From: CAMCHP01 sp036835325
GTDB lineage: Bacteria; Bacteroidota; Bacteroidia; Flavobacteriales_D; Sanyastnellaceae
Assembly: GCA_036835325.1 (NCBI GenBank)
Contig: DAITMF010000016.1
Coordinates: 1 to 58,459 of the forward strand
Direction: 5' to 3'
Length of the DNA stretch: 58,459 bases
Both the position numbers and the translations under genes were made by a program. The notes beneath the pieces are model-generated. The model had not been told where the DNA came from, made no database searches, and saw only the letters and a list, made by a program, of their open reading frames with translations. Every line of letters starts with the position of its first letter. Positions within the stretch are counted from its first letter, which is position 1. Of the stretch, positions 1-7,418 are shown piece by piece.

Positions 1-1107
1 CCCCAGCCCATTTTGAGCAGTTTGAAAGTGGTCTCTGACCCCATGGAGGCCGAGATTTACCTCAACGGTAAATTGGTGGGTACGACACCGCAGATTGTGC
101 GGGAGTTGTTAATTGGAAACTATGCCCTTGGGTTGCGCAAAGCGGGCTATGGAAACGCCGCTGAGACGGTTACGGTGAAGGAAGGGGAGACGGTTGAAGT
201 AAACCTAAGCTTATCAAGCACCGGAGCCATTGCCTTTACCAGCGACCCTCAGGGAGCGGAGGTGCACATCAATGGCAGCTACCAAGGCCGCACCCCCTAC
301 ACAGCAAGTGATTTACCTTCGGGCAGCCACAGTTACGAGTTGCGTAAAGAAGGCTACGAAACCCTCAGCGGCAGTGGCACGGTTGAATCGGGCAAAACCG
401 CACAGGTATTCGAGAAACTCGAAAGTAGCCGCAAGCCCTATGAGCCTGAAATGGTCTTTGTTGAAGGTGGCAGGTTCACCATGGGCTGTACTGGTGAGCA
501 AAGTGATTGTGATGACAATGAAAAACCGCCCCATGCTGTTACTGTTAGCAGTTTTCAGATAGGTAAGTATGAAGTTACGCAATCGCAGTGGCGCGCGGTT
601 ATGGGCAAGAAACCGAGCTATTTCAGTGGCTGCGATAATTGTCCGGTAGAGAATGTAAGTTGGAATGATTTACAAGACTTCCTTCTCAAGTTGAACCAGC
701 AAACAGGCAAGAACTACCGCTTGCCCACCGAGGCAGAGTGGGAGTATGCCGCGCGGGGGGGGGATATGAGCATCGGGAATAAGTACGCGGGGGGCAACAA
801 CATTGGCTCTGCAGCGTGGTACTCGAACAACAGCGGTAGCAAAACCCATCCGGTGGGTCAAAAGCAAGCCAATGAACTGGGTATTTACGACATGAGCGGT
901 AATGTGTGGGAGTGGTGCCAAGATTGGTTTGGTTATTATTCAAGCTTTGGACAAACTAATCCAAAGGGTATGGTGAATGGCTCACACCGAGTGCTCCGTG
1001 GCGGCAGCTGGAGCACAGATGCCAGACGTTGTCGGGTTTCCCTTCGAAACCCCAATAACGTTGATATTCGCAGTCTAAGTATTGGCTTTCGTTTGGTTCT
1101 TCCCTAG
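1..1107 (+). CDS. PEGA-repeat / SUMF1 (formylglycine-generating-enzyme-like) protein, 5'-partial
   Basis: The frame is open to the first base of the window, so the N-terminus lies outside; the TTG at 13 is only the first possible in-window start. Two PEGA repeats follow each other (about residues 5-70 and 71-138 of the visible part, with NGKLVGTTP and NGSYQGRTP turns). A SUMF1/FGE-sulfatase domain comes next, with the motifs VEGGRFTMG, EVTQSQW, RLPTEAEWEYAARGG, GNVWEW and RGGSW. PEGA repeats are surface-layer beta modules, and SUMF1-type domains in Bacteroidota are often non-enzymatic structural or binding domains, so true formylglycine-generating activity should not be assumed. It is probably exported, but the signal peptide is not in view. 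A short GGGC-ata-GCCC hairpin follows the stop without a T-tract. Confidence 0.85.
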   Translation, partial: PQPILSSLKVVSDPMEAEIYLNGKLVGTTPQIVRELLIGNYALGLRKAGYGNAAETVTVKEGETVEVNLSLSSTGAIAFTSDPQGAEVHINGSYQGRTPYTASDLPSGSHSYELRKEGYETLSGSGTVESGKTAQVFEKLESSRKPYEPEMVFVEGGRFTMGCTGEQSDCDDNEKPPHAVTVSSFQIGKYEVTQSQWRAVMGKKPSYFSGCDNCPVENVSWNDLQDFLLKLNQQTGKNYRLPTEAEWEYAARGGDMSIGNKYAGGNNIGSAAWYSNNSGSKTHPVGQKQANELGIYDMSGNVWEWCQDWFGYYSSFGQTNPKGMVNGSHRVLRGGSWSTDARRCRVSLRNPNNVDIRSLSIGFRLVLP

Positions 1108-1226
1108 CTCGCAAAGGGCATAGCCCATTTACAGAACAGAAAGTACGTCCAGTCTCAATGTATTGAGCGAAACAATCAAACTTCATGCGCTGAGTAGCTG
1201 GGTGTCCAAAGGCGTGTGGAGTTTCT

Positions 1227-1295
1227 TTGCGCCTATATTTATTAAAATATATGAAATTGCGCCTGAAAATATTGGTTTGCGCCCATTAATTTTCG
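1227..1295 (+). repeat. Upstream direct repeat flanking the Fic gene (copy 1)
   Basis: A 69-bp AT-rich block carries three TTGCGCC boxes at 1227, 1257 and 1277, spaced 30 and 20 bp start to start. A diverged copy with the same 30/20 spacing lies just after the Fic gene at 2898-2965. The boxes fall on one helical face (multiples of about 10 bp), so this block could be an operator of the Fic gene as well as a recombination repeat. Confidence 0.8.
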
Positions 1296-1322
1296 AACTT
1301 TGAGTAAATCAAGAGCGTTGCA

Positions 1323-2888
1323 ATGAACGAGTCACATTTTTCAGTTCGGTCAAAGGTTATTGCTGATCTCGTAGTGCTCTCAGACGCAACAGTCGTAGGT
1401 TATGCAGCCGTTATTCACAGCTTGGGTCTCCAAATGCCAATGCCAAGCACCATTGCAGTTGTGGTCAATTCCCCGGGCCGACGATTTGAAGGTGGATTTA
1501 ATTACTTCCATACCGCATACTCGCCCAAAGATAACGCAGACCTCGACCGAATAACTGCTTTGTACAACCACCTCGTGTTTGCCTTGAAGTACGAAGGCGT
1601 TGACCTGCTCTTTTTTAAGAAACTGACCGCTTGCCTGTCAAAGGAAGAATGTGTTCAACTGGTTTCGGTTGAGCCAACCGGTCAATACTCAAGACGTATC
1701 TGGTTTCTCATCGAGTGGCTTATTGGTGAGCGCCTCGCCATTGATGATTTGACCAAGAAGAGCTATGTTGAGGTCATTGATACACGCTTGCAGTATGCTG
1801 TTGCCGGAGTACGTTCGCCACGTCATAAAGTCATCAATAACCTGCCGGGATGTGTCGGTTTTTGTCCGATGATACGAAAAACAGCCAAGCTCAATGCGTA
1901 TGTGTCTGCCGATTTTGCCGATAGGGCGTCGCGTTTGCTGAACGGTTTTCGGAAAGACGTTCTTCAACGTGCCGCAGCATTTTTGATGCTGAAAGATTCA
2001 AAAGCTTCGTTCACAATTGAAGGCGAAAGTGCAAAAGGCAAACGCGCAGCGCTTTGGGGACAAGCCATCGCTCAAGCCGGCAAGAATGATTTGTCGGTCG
2101 ATGAGCTTTGTCGATTGCAGAATATGGTCATCGAGAACGCACGATTTATGCAAATGGGAATCCGCAAACAAGGCGGTTTCGTGGGTGAGCACGATCGTGT
2201 TACCGGTGAACCCATACCTGATCACATATCGGCCAAGCACGAAGATATTGAAGCGCTGCTGCAAGCGTTCACTGAAACAAGTCAACTCTTGGTTTCAGAT
2301 TCAATCGACGCAGGTGTTGCGGCTACGAAGTTGGCTTTTGGTTTTGTGTTCATTCACCCGTTTGTTGATGGTAACGGACGGATCCACAGGTACTTGATTC
2401 ATCATGTGCTTGCGGCCAAGGGGTTTGCGTCGAAAGGTGTTGTTTTTCCTGTTTCGGCTGCAATTCTCGATGCTATAGACGAATACCGCAAAGTGCTGGA
2501 GGCATACTCCAAGCCGCTATTGGCATTCATTGACTGGATGGAAACCCCTGATCACAATGTCGCTGTGAACAATGAAACGATTGACTTCTACAGGTACATA
2601 GATCTCACCCTTCAGGCAGAGTTTCTTTACGGGTGCATTGAGAAAACATTGAACGACATTATTCCGAAAGAAGTCGGTTATCTTCTTGCGTACGATGAAT
2701 TCAAGGGGTTCGTGGATGGTTTAATCGAGATGCCGGATTCAACAGTGGCACTAATGGTTCGTTTTCTTGAGCAGAATAACGGAAGGTTTTCAAAAAGAGC
2801 ACTTACCAATGAGTTTGCTGCTTTGACCTTAGAGGAAGTAACGAAGGTGGAGGCAGAGTATAAACGGGTGTTTGGTGCGGCGAATTAG
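1323..2888 (+). CDS. Fic family protein (class II-type, autoinhibited AMP-transferase fold)
   Basis: This 521-aa protein has the Fic catalytic signature HPFVDGNGRIHR at residues 345-356 (HPFx[D/E]GNGRxxR). The family transfers AMP or related nucleotide parts from NTPs to protein hydroxyls. A helix with S229-x3-E233-G234 precedes the Fic core and matches the inhibitory [S/T]xxxE[G/N] motif. Because that helix is N-terminal in the same chain, this is class II architecture and needs no separate antitoxin. Residues 1-190 are an extension I do not recognise; the C-terminal 100 residues may be a winged-helix module, which is inference. It stands alone on its strand and is flanked by the direct repeats at 1227 and 2898, suggesting an acquired unit. 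The target is unknown. Confidence 0.9.
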   Translation: MNESHFSVRSKVIADLVVLSDATVVGYAAVIHSLGLQMPMPSTIAVVVNSPGRRFEGGFNYFHTAYSPKDNADLDRITALYNHLVFALKYEGVDLLFFKKLTACLSKEECVQLVSVEPTGQYSRRIWFLIEWLIGERLAIDDLTKKSYVEVIDTRLQYAVAGVRSPRHKVINNLPGCVGFCPMIRKTAKLNAYVSADFADRASRLLNGFRKDVLQRAAAFLMLKDSKASFTIEGESAKGKRAALWGQAIAQAGKNDLSVDELCRLQNMVIENARFMQMGIRKQGGFVGEHDRVTGEPIPDHISAKHEDIEALLQAFTETSQLLVSDSIDAGVAATKLAFGFVFIHPFVDGNGRIHRYLIHHVLAAKGFASKGVVFPVSAAILDAIDEYRKVLEAYSKPLLAFIDWMETPDHNVAVNNETIDFYRYIDLTLQAEFLYGCIEKTLNDIIPKEVGYLLAYDEFKGFVDGLIEMPDSTVALMVRFLEQNNGRFSKRALTNEFAALTLEEVTKVEAEYKRVFGAAN

Positions 2889-2897
2889 AACCTGTAG

Positions 2898-2965
2898 TTG
2901 CGCCTATATTTATTTAATTCTGAGCCAATGCGCCTGAAAAATATCTGTTGCGTCCATTTTTTTCG
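2898..2965 (+). repeat. Downstream direct repeat flanking the Fic gene (copy 2)
   Basis: This 68-bp block starts 9 bp after the Fic stop and is about three-quarters identical to 1227-1295 by eye. It starts with the same 17 bases (TTGCGCCTATATTTATT) and has boxes at 2898, 2928 (ATGCGCC) and 2948 (TTGCGTC) with the same 30/20 spacing. No gene is transcribed away from it on the plus strand, so a promoter-only explanation does not fit this copy. Confidence 0.8.
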
Positions 2966-3039
2966 TTAAGCCAGGAGCATTTCACCCGCGTTACTTGAAT
3001 TGAATCGGCTCATGTGCTCATTCAACGTCATAGTGCAAT

Positions 3040-4209
3040 TCACCTGCCATCAGCTGAACTCAGGTAGCAGACAAGGTCATTGACCCCAATCACCGTGGTG
3101 TTCTCGTCGATGGGGTAGGGTGAGTCAACAAGGGGGGCAACGATAAATGCCTTGTCGGCCTGAATGTCGGCACAGCAGCGGTAAAAGCCCTTGGTAGGTT
3201 TGGGGGCGGATGATGCCTTGCATTCGATAGCGATGCGTTTGCCGTTAAGCTCGACGACAGCATCGAGTTCATCACCGTTTGATGTGCGGTAATGGCTCAT
3301 TTTGGCTTCTGCGATGGCCGCAATTTGTTCAATCACGAGCCCTTCCCACGAACGCCCGAAAACGGGGTGAGCAAGGAGTGCATCGATTGAATCAATGCCG
3401 AGCAGTCGGTGAAGCAGGCCGGTGTCGCGGATGAACAGCTTAGGCGCCTTGATGAGGCGTTTCTTGATGTTCGCTTCCAGCGGAGGAAGGGTACGTACAA
3501 TAAAGGTTTGCTCCAACAAATCAATGTATCGCCGCACTGTGGGTTGGCTCATTCCGAGGTCGGCGGCCAATCGGCTTTGGTTGACGGTTTGTCCGTGGTG
3601 GTGTGCGCACAAGGTGATGAAACGCCTCAATTGCGGTGCTGGAATCTGGAATCCCAATTGCGGAATGTCGCGCTCAATGTAGGTGCGGATGAAGTTCTCG
3701 CGCCAAATTTTGCTGAACTCATCGTTTTCAGCCAGTATGCTGTTGGGGTAGCCACCGCGGTTCCAGAAGTTGTTCAGCGAGACGTTTGGAAGCTCACTCA
3801 TCAAAAAGGGAGTGAGTTCGAGGTAGCCAATTCGGCCGGCCAAGCTTTCTGAACTGCGCTGAACCAAATCACGCGATGCCGAGCCGAGTAGCACGAACCG
3901 GCCATTGCGCCGGTCGCGGTCGACTTCACTGCGCAGCGCCGAAAAGAAGTCGTGTGCGATCTGGATCTCGTCGATGCAAAAGAGCTTGTCTTGGTGCAGC
4001 TCAAAGAAAAGTTGCGGATCGTTCAGCTTGTTCAGGTCTGCAGTGTTCTGCAGATCGAGGTACATGGCGTTGGGCAAGTCTGAAAGCACGTGCTTAACCA
4101 AGGTTGACTTACCGCATTGCCGTGGACCAAGTATGGCCACAACGGGGAAGATGCGCAGGTACTTGGCGAGTTCCGCCTGCAATTTTCGAGGGATGTAGGC
4201 CTGTTCCAT
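3040..4209 (-). CDS. AAA-family ATPase with DUF4143 domain
   Basis: This 389-aa protein has a Walker A motif GPRQCGKST at residues 28-36 and a Walker B motif LFCIDEIQ near 76-83 with the DE pair. A DUF4143-type C-terminal half follows, including a helix-turn-helix-like QSRLAADLGMSQPTVRRYI stretch and the nuclease-like IECKASS element. Such proteins (AAA_14 plus DUF4143) are common and poorly characterised; proposed roles include NTP-driven DNA-associated or defence-like functions. It is a single gene, convergent with the Fic gene and separated from it by repeat copy 2. Nothing nearby identifies a partner. Confidence 0.9.
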   Translation of the reverse strand: MEQAYIPRKLQAELAKYLRIFPVVAILGPRQCGKSTLVKHVLSDLPNAMYLDLQNTADLNKLNDPQLFFELHQDKLFCIDEIQIAHDFFSALRSEVDRDRRNGRFVLLGSASRDLVQRSSESLAGRIGYLELTPFLMSELPNVSLNNFWNRGGYPNSILAENDEFSKIWRENFIRTYIERDIPQLGFQIPAPQLRRFITLCAHHHGQTVNQSRLAADLGMSQPTVRRYIDLLEQTFIVRTLPPLEANIKKRLIKAPKLFIRDTGLLHRLLGIDSIDALLAHPVFGRSWEGLVIEQIAAIAEAKMSHYRTSNGDELDAVVELNGKRIAIECKASSAPKPTKGFYRCCADIQADKAFIVAPLVDSPYPIDENTTVIGVNDLVCYLSSADGR

Positions 4210-4329
4210 AGAGTAAAAGTATGTAAATTAAAGATAGCATGAATAATCTGCATACTTTTTCAGCAAGTTGGGCTGCGAAGCGGGTTTTGGAACCGTCGGC
4301 ACGCCATGAAATCTTCGCATCTTTGCAGT

Positions 4330-4872
4330 ATGCAGGCAAAACGAAGCGTGAGTGCGTGGGTATTGGTGGTGCTGCTTTTGGCGCCCTTGCCGCTCATGGT
4401 GGGCTATTTGCACCTGCAGCAACGGGCCGTGAAAAAGGCGGTGAAGCGGACGCTCATGGCGGGCGTGCCCGACGACGAGCTTGTGCTGCTGCGTTTCTCG
4501 CACACCGAAGCCGAAACCCAACTGCGCTGGGAGCACAGCCGCGAATTTGAATTCGACGGGGAGATGTACGACATCGTCCGCAAAGAAGAAACCGCCGATT
4601 CGGTCAGCTATTGGTGCTGGCATGACCACGAAGAAACGGTGCTGAACCGCCGTGTGCAGCGCTTGGCGGCTGTTGCATGGGGGAGCCATCCTGAGCGCAG
4701 GCAGCACGAAGATCGGCTCATCCAATTGCTGCGGCAGCTTGATCTTCCGAGCGAAGCGCCTCGGCTGCTCATCCATCCTGACAACTATCCTGTCACTGCG
4801 ACAGGGCAACTAAACCTATCCTACAGCGAACCGGGACATGCTATACCGGTGCCGCCTCCCGAAGGGTTGTGA
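4330..4872 (+). CDS. Conserved hypothetical single-span membrane protein, gene upstream of TonB receptor
   Basis: A 180-aa product is predicted from the ATG at 4330. An in-frame ATG at 4306 exists, but it lies upstream of a promoter-like CATCTTTGCA just before 4330. One N-terminal membrane segment (about residues 5-27) is followed by a charged soluble domain with FEFDGEMYDIV and YWCWHDHEET motifs. The TGA-type end lies only about 80 bp ahead of the TonB receptor start, so co-transcription is likely. I recall similar proteins beside TonB receptors in other Bacteroidota but have no named family for it. The C-terminus is proline-rich. Any role in metal or heme uptake is inferred only from the neighbour. 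Confidence 0.75.
   Translation: MQAKRSVSAWVLVVLLLAPLPLMVGYLHLQQRAVKKAVKRTLMAGVPDDELVLLRFSHTEAETQLRWEHSREFEFDGEMYDIVRKEETADSVSYWCWHDHEETVLNRRVQRLAAVAWGSHPERRQHEDRLIQLLRQLDLPSEAPRLLIHPDNYPVTATGQLNLSYSEPGHAIPVPPPEGL
4770..4778 (+). repeat. Dispersed CATCCATCC element 1
   Basis: Exact 9-mer inside the hypothetical gene at 4330-4872, read as codons for I-H-P. No A-tract follows. Confidence 0.7.
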
Positions 4873-4955
4873 GTTTCTCATCCGGCGAAGCCGAAAAAAA
4901 AGCGACCGCAACGCAAGGCCGGAAATCAACCTATACTCACACCAATCTACATTCC

Positions 4956-7364
4956 GTGAAAACATTTGTAAGTTTTCTCGCGGGACTTGGACTGCTGCAC
5001 GCCGTTTCGGCGCAAACGCTGACGGTTACCGATCAAAAGACCGGTGAGCCGATTGAGGGCGTAGTGATCAGTTCAAACAACCCGCGGGCCTTTTCGCTCA
5101 CCAATGCGAAAGGCATGGCCCCGCTGCAGGGTTTTGAAAATGCAGCAAGCATAGCAGTACAGCACTTAGGTTACGTTACGGTGGTGACCACCTTTGCCAA
5201 GCTCGAAGCGACCGGCTTTTCGCTTGCGCTTGAGCGCAGTGCCTTCAACCTCGATGAGGTGGTGGTTTCGGCTACCCGTTGGCGGCAAAGCAGCGCAACA
5301 TCGACCTCGCGCGTAGCGTCGATTACGTCGAAAGAAGTAGCGTTAATGAATCCGCAAACAGCCGCCGATTTGTTGGGCATCTCGGGCAAGGTGTTCATTC
5401 AAAAAAGCCAGCAGGGAGGGGGCAGTCCGATGATCCGCGGATTTGCCACGAACCGCCTGCTGTACACCGTTGACGGCGTGCGCATGAATACCGCGATTTT
5501 CCGATCCGGAAACATCCAAAACGTCATCAACCTCGACCCCTTCGCGGTAGAGAACACCGAGGTGCTGTTTGGTCCGGGTTCTGTGATTTACGGCAGCGAC
5601 GCCATCGGCGGTGTGATGAGCTTTCAAACGCTCGAGCCCCAGCTATCGGCTACCGATGAGCCGCTGGTTACGGGCAAAGCGGTCACGCGGTTTTCATCGG
5701 CCAACCGTGAGCAAACGGGCCATTTCGATGTGAATGTCGGATGGAAGAAGTTCGCCATGGTGACCAGTTTCAGTTCGTGGGATTACGACCACCTGCGCCA
5801 AGGCCGGAACGGACCTGACGACTACATCAAAGACGTTTTTGTGCAGCGCCAAGACAGCACCGATGTGGTGGTTTCGCAGAGCGACCCCCTGCTGCAGATC
5901 CCTTCGGCCTATTCGCAGATCAACATGATGCAGAAGTTCAGGTTCAGGCCAAATGTCAAGTGGGACATCGAGTACGGGTTTCATTACTCTGCAACTTCGC
6001 CTTACGGCCGCTACGACCGGCACAACCGTTTCCGCAATGGTTTACCGCGTCATGCCGAGTGGGATTACGGCGCACAAACCTGGATGATGAACCTGCTTTC
6101 GGTGTCGCATACCGGTAACAACGCAATGTACGATGAAGTATCGGTGCGGGCGGCCCATCAACGGTTTGAAGAAAGCCGCATTGACCGCAACCTCAACAGC
6201 GACGAACGCACTACCCAAACCGAGCAGGTCGAGGCGCTGTCAGTGAACCTTGACTTCGTGAAGCAGTTCGGCAAACACAAGCTGATGTACGGCGGTGAAT
6301 GGGTGCAAAACGACGTCGCCTCATCGGGCATTTTAACCGACTTGGTGACCGGCGACGAGGTGCTGGGACCATCGCGTTATCCGCAATCGGTGTGGGGTTC
6401 GTTGGCTGGGTATCTGAGCGACGAGTATACGGTAAGTGACCGTTTTACAGTGAATGCCGGCGTGCGGTACAACCAATTCAGGATTGACGCCGATTTTTCG
6501 AACAACCTTGATTTTTATTCCTTCCCATTTGACAGGGCCGAGGTGAACAATTCCTCAGTGACGGGTAATGCGGGGGTGGCGTATCGGCCAGCGTCGAAGT
6601 GGTTGATTCGTGCCGGTGTTGGAACTGCGTTTCGTTCGCCCAACGTCGATGACCTTGGCAGGGTGTTTGACTCGGAGCCGGGAGCGGTGACCGTGCCAAA
6701 CCCCGATTTGGAAGCCGAGTATGCCTACAACGCTGATTTGGGTGTGGCCAAGGTGTTTGGCGACTTCTTGAAGATGGAGGTGACGGGTTACTACACGGTG
6801 CTTGAGAACGCCTTGGTTCGCCGCAACTTCAAGTTGAACGGAGCTGACAGCATTGTCTTTTCTGGCGAGTTGAGCCAAGTTCAAGCCATTCAGAATGCGG
6901 CTGTGGCCAACGTGTACGGGTTGCAAGGCAGTTTTGAACTGAAGCTGCCGGCCGGATTCTCGCTTTCGAGCGACATCAACTGGCAGGTAGGTGAAGAAGA
7001 GCTTGACGACGGAAGCACCAGCGCATCGCGCCATGCCGCCCCGTGGTTCGGTTTGAGCCGATTGACCTACCAAAGCGATCGTGTTCAGTTGCAATTCTAC
7101 GCGATGTACCAAGGTGAACGTCGCTTTGAAGACCTCGCGGTTGAAGAGCAAGGCAAAGACGAGATTTATGCGAAAGACGCTAACGGCAACAACTATGCCC
7201 CGGCGTGGTACACCTTGAACGTGAAGGCCCTTGTGAATTTGAACACGACCTTCTCGGTTAGCGGAGGTTTGGAGAACCTGACCGATCAGCGGTACAGGCC
7301 CTACAGCTCGGGCATTTCGGGTGCCGGACGCAATTTTATGCTGGCGCTGACTGCGCGGTTCTAG
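4956..7364 (+). CDS. TonB-dependent outer-membrane receptor, heme/hemoglobin-receptor-like
   Basis: The open frame begins at 4869, but GTG 4956 puts a signal peptide (KTFVSFLAGLGLLHAVSAQ) at the N-terminus and gives 802 aa. A carboxypeptidase-D-like regulatory domain spans about residues 21-95, a TonB-box-like NLDEVVVSA lies near 98-106, and the plug runs about 110-226 with GGGSPMIRGFATNRLLYTVDG and GPGSVIYGSDAIGGV. The rest is a beta-barrel ending in a terminal aromatic (ALTARF). The plug wording resembles the hemoglobin/heme receptor group, so heme or iron is the likely substrate, but the ligand is not proven. It follows the small membrane protein at 4330 and ends before a convergent sensor kinase. 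Confidence 0.9.
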   Translation: MKTFVSFLAGLGLLHAVSAQTLTVTDQKTGEPIEGVVISSNNPRAFSLTNAKGMAPLQGFENAASIAVQHLGYVTVVTTFAKLEATGFSLALERSAFNLDEVVVSATRWRQSSATSTSRVASITSKEVALMNPQTAADLLGISGKVFIQKSQQGGGSPMIRGFATNRLLYTVDGVRMNTAIFRSGNIQNVINLDPFAVENTEVLFGPGSVIYGSDAIGGVMSFQTLEPQLSATDEPLVTGKAVTRFSSANREQTGHFDVNVGWKKFAMVTSFSSWDYDHLRQGRNGPDDYIKDVFVQRQDSTDVVVSQSDPLLQIPSAYSQINMMQKFRFRPNVKWDIEYGFHYSATSPYGRYDRHNRFRNGLPRHAEWDYGAQTWMMNLLSVSHTGNNAMYDEVSVRAAHQRFEESRIDRNLNSDERTTQTEQVEALSVNLDFVKQFGKHKLMYGGEWVQNDVASSGILTDLVTGDEVLGPSRYPQSVWGSLAGYLSDEYTVSDRFTVNAGVRYNQFRIDADFSNNLDFYSFPFDRAEVNNSSVTGNAGVAYRPASKWLIRAGVGTAFRSPNVDDLGRVFDSEPGAVTVPNPDLEAEYAYNADLGVAKVFGDFLKMEVTGYYTVLENALVRRNFKLNGADSIVFSGELSQVQAIQNAAVANVYGLQGSFELKLPAGFSLSSDINWQVGEEELDDGSTSASRHAAPWFGLSRLTYQSDRVQLQFYAMYQGERRFEDLAVEEQGKDEIYAKDANGNNYAPAWYTLNVKALVNLNTTFSVSGGLENLTDQRYRPYSSGISGAGRNFMLALTARF

Positions 7365-7385
7365 TGCGGTTCGTATTCAGATTTG

Positions 7386-7418
7386 ACCCTGCCGGCAGCG
7401 ATGTCGGTGGGGTTTTTT
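7386..7418 (+). terminator. Probable rho-independent terminator after the TonB receptor
   Basis: Imperfect stem ACCCTGCCG (7386-7394) with CGGTGGGGT (7405-7413), followed by a six-T run. It touches the stop of the convergent kinase gene. Confidence 0.55.

Noticed and set aside
1108..1226. GGGC-ata-GCCC hairpin as terminator of the PEGA/SUMF1 gene
   Set aside because: The stem is only four pairs and no T-tract follows.
3040..4209. Fic and AAA/DUF4143 genes as one toxin-antitoxin pair
   Set aside because: They are convergent, not co-transcribed, and the Fic protein already has its inhibitory helix in cis.
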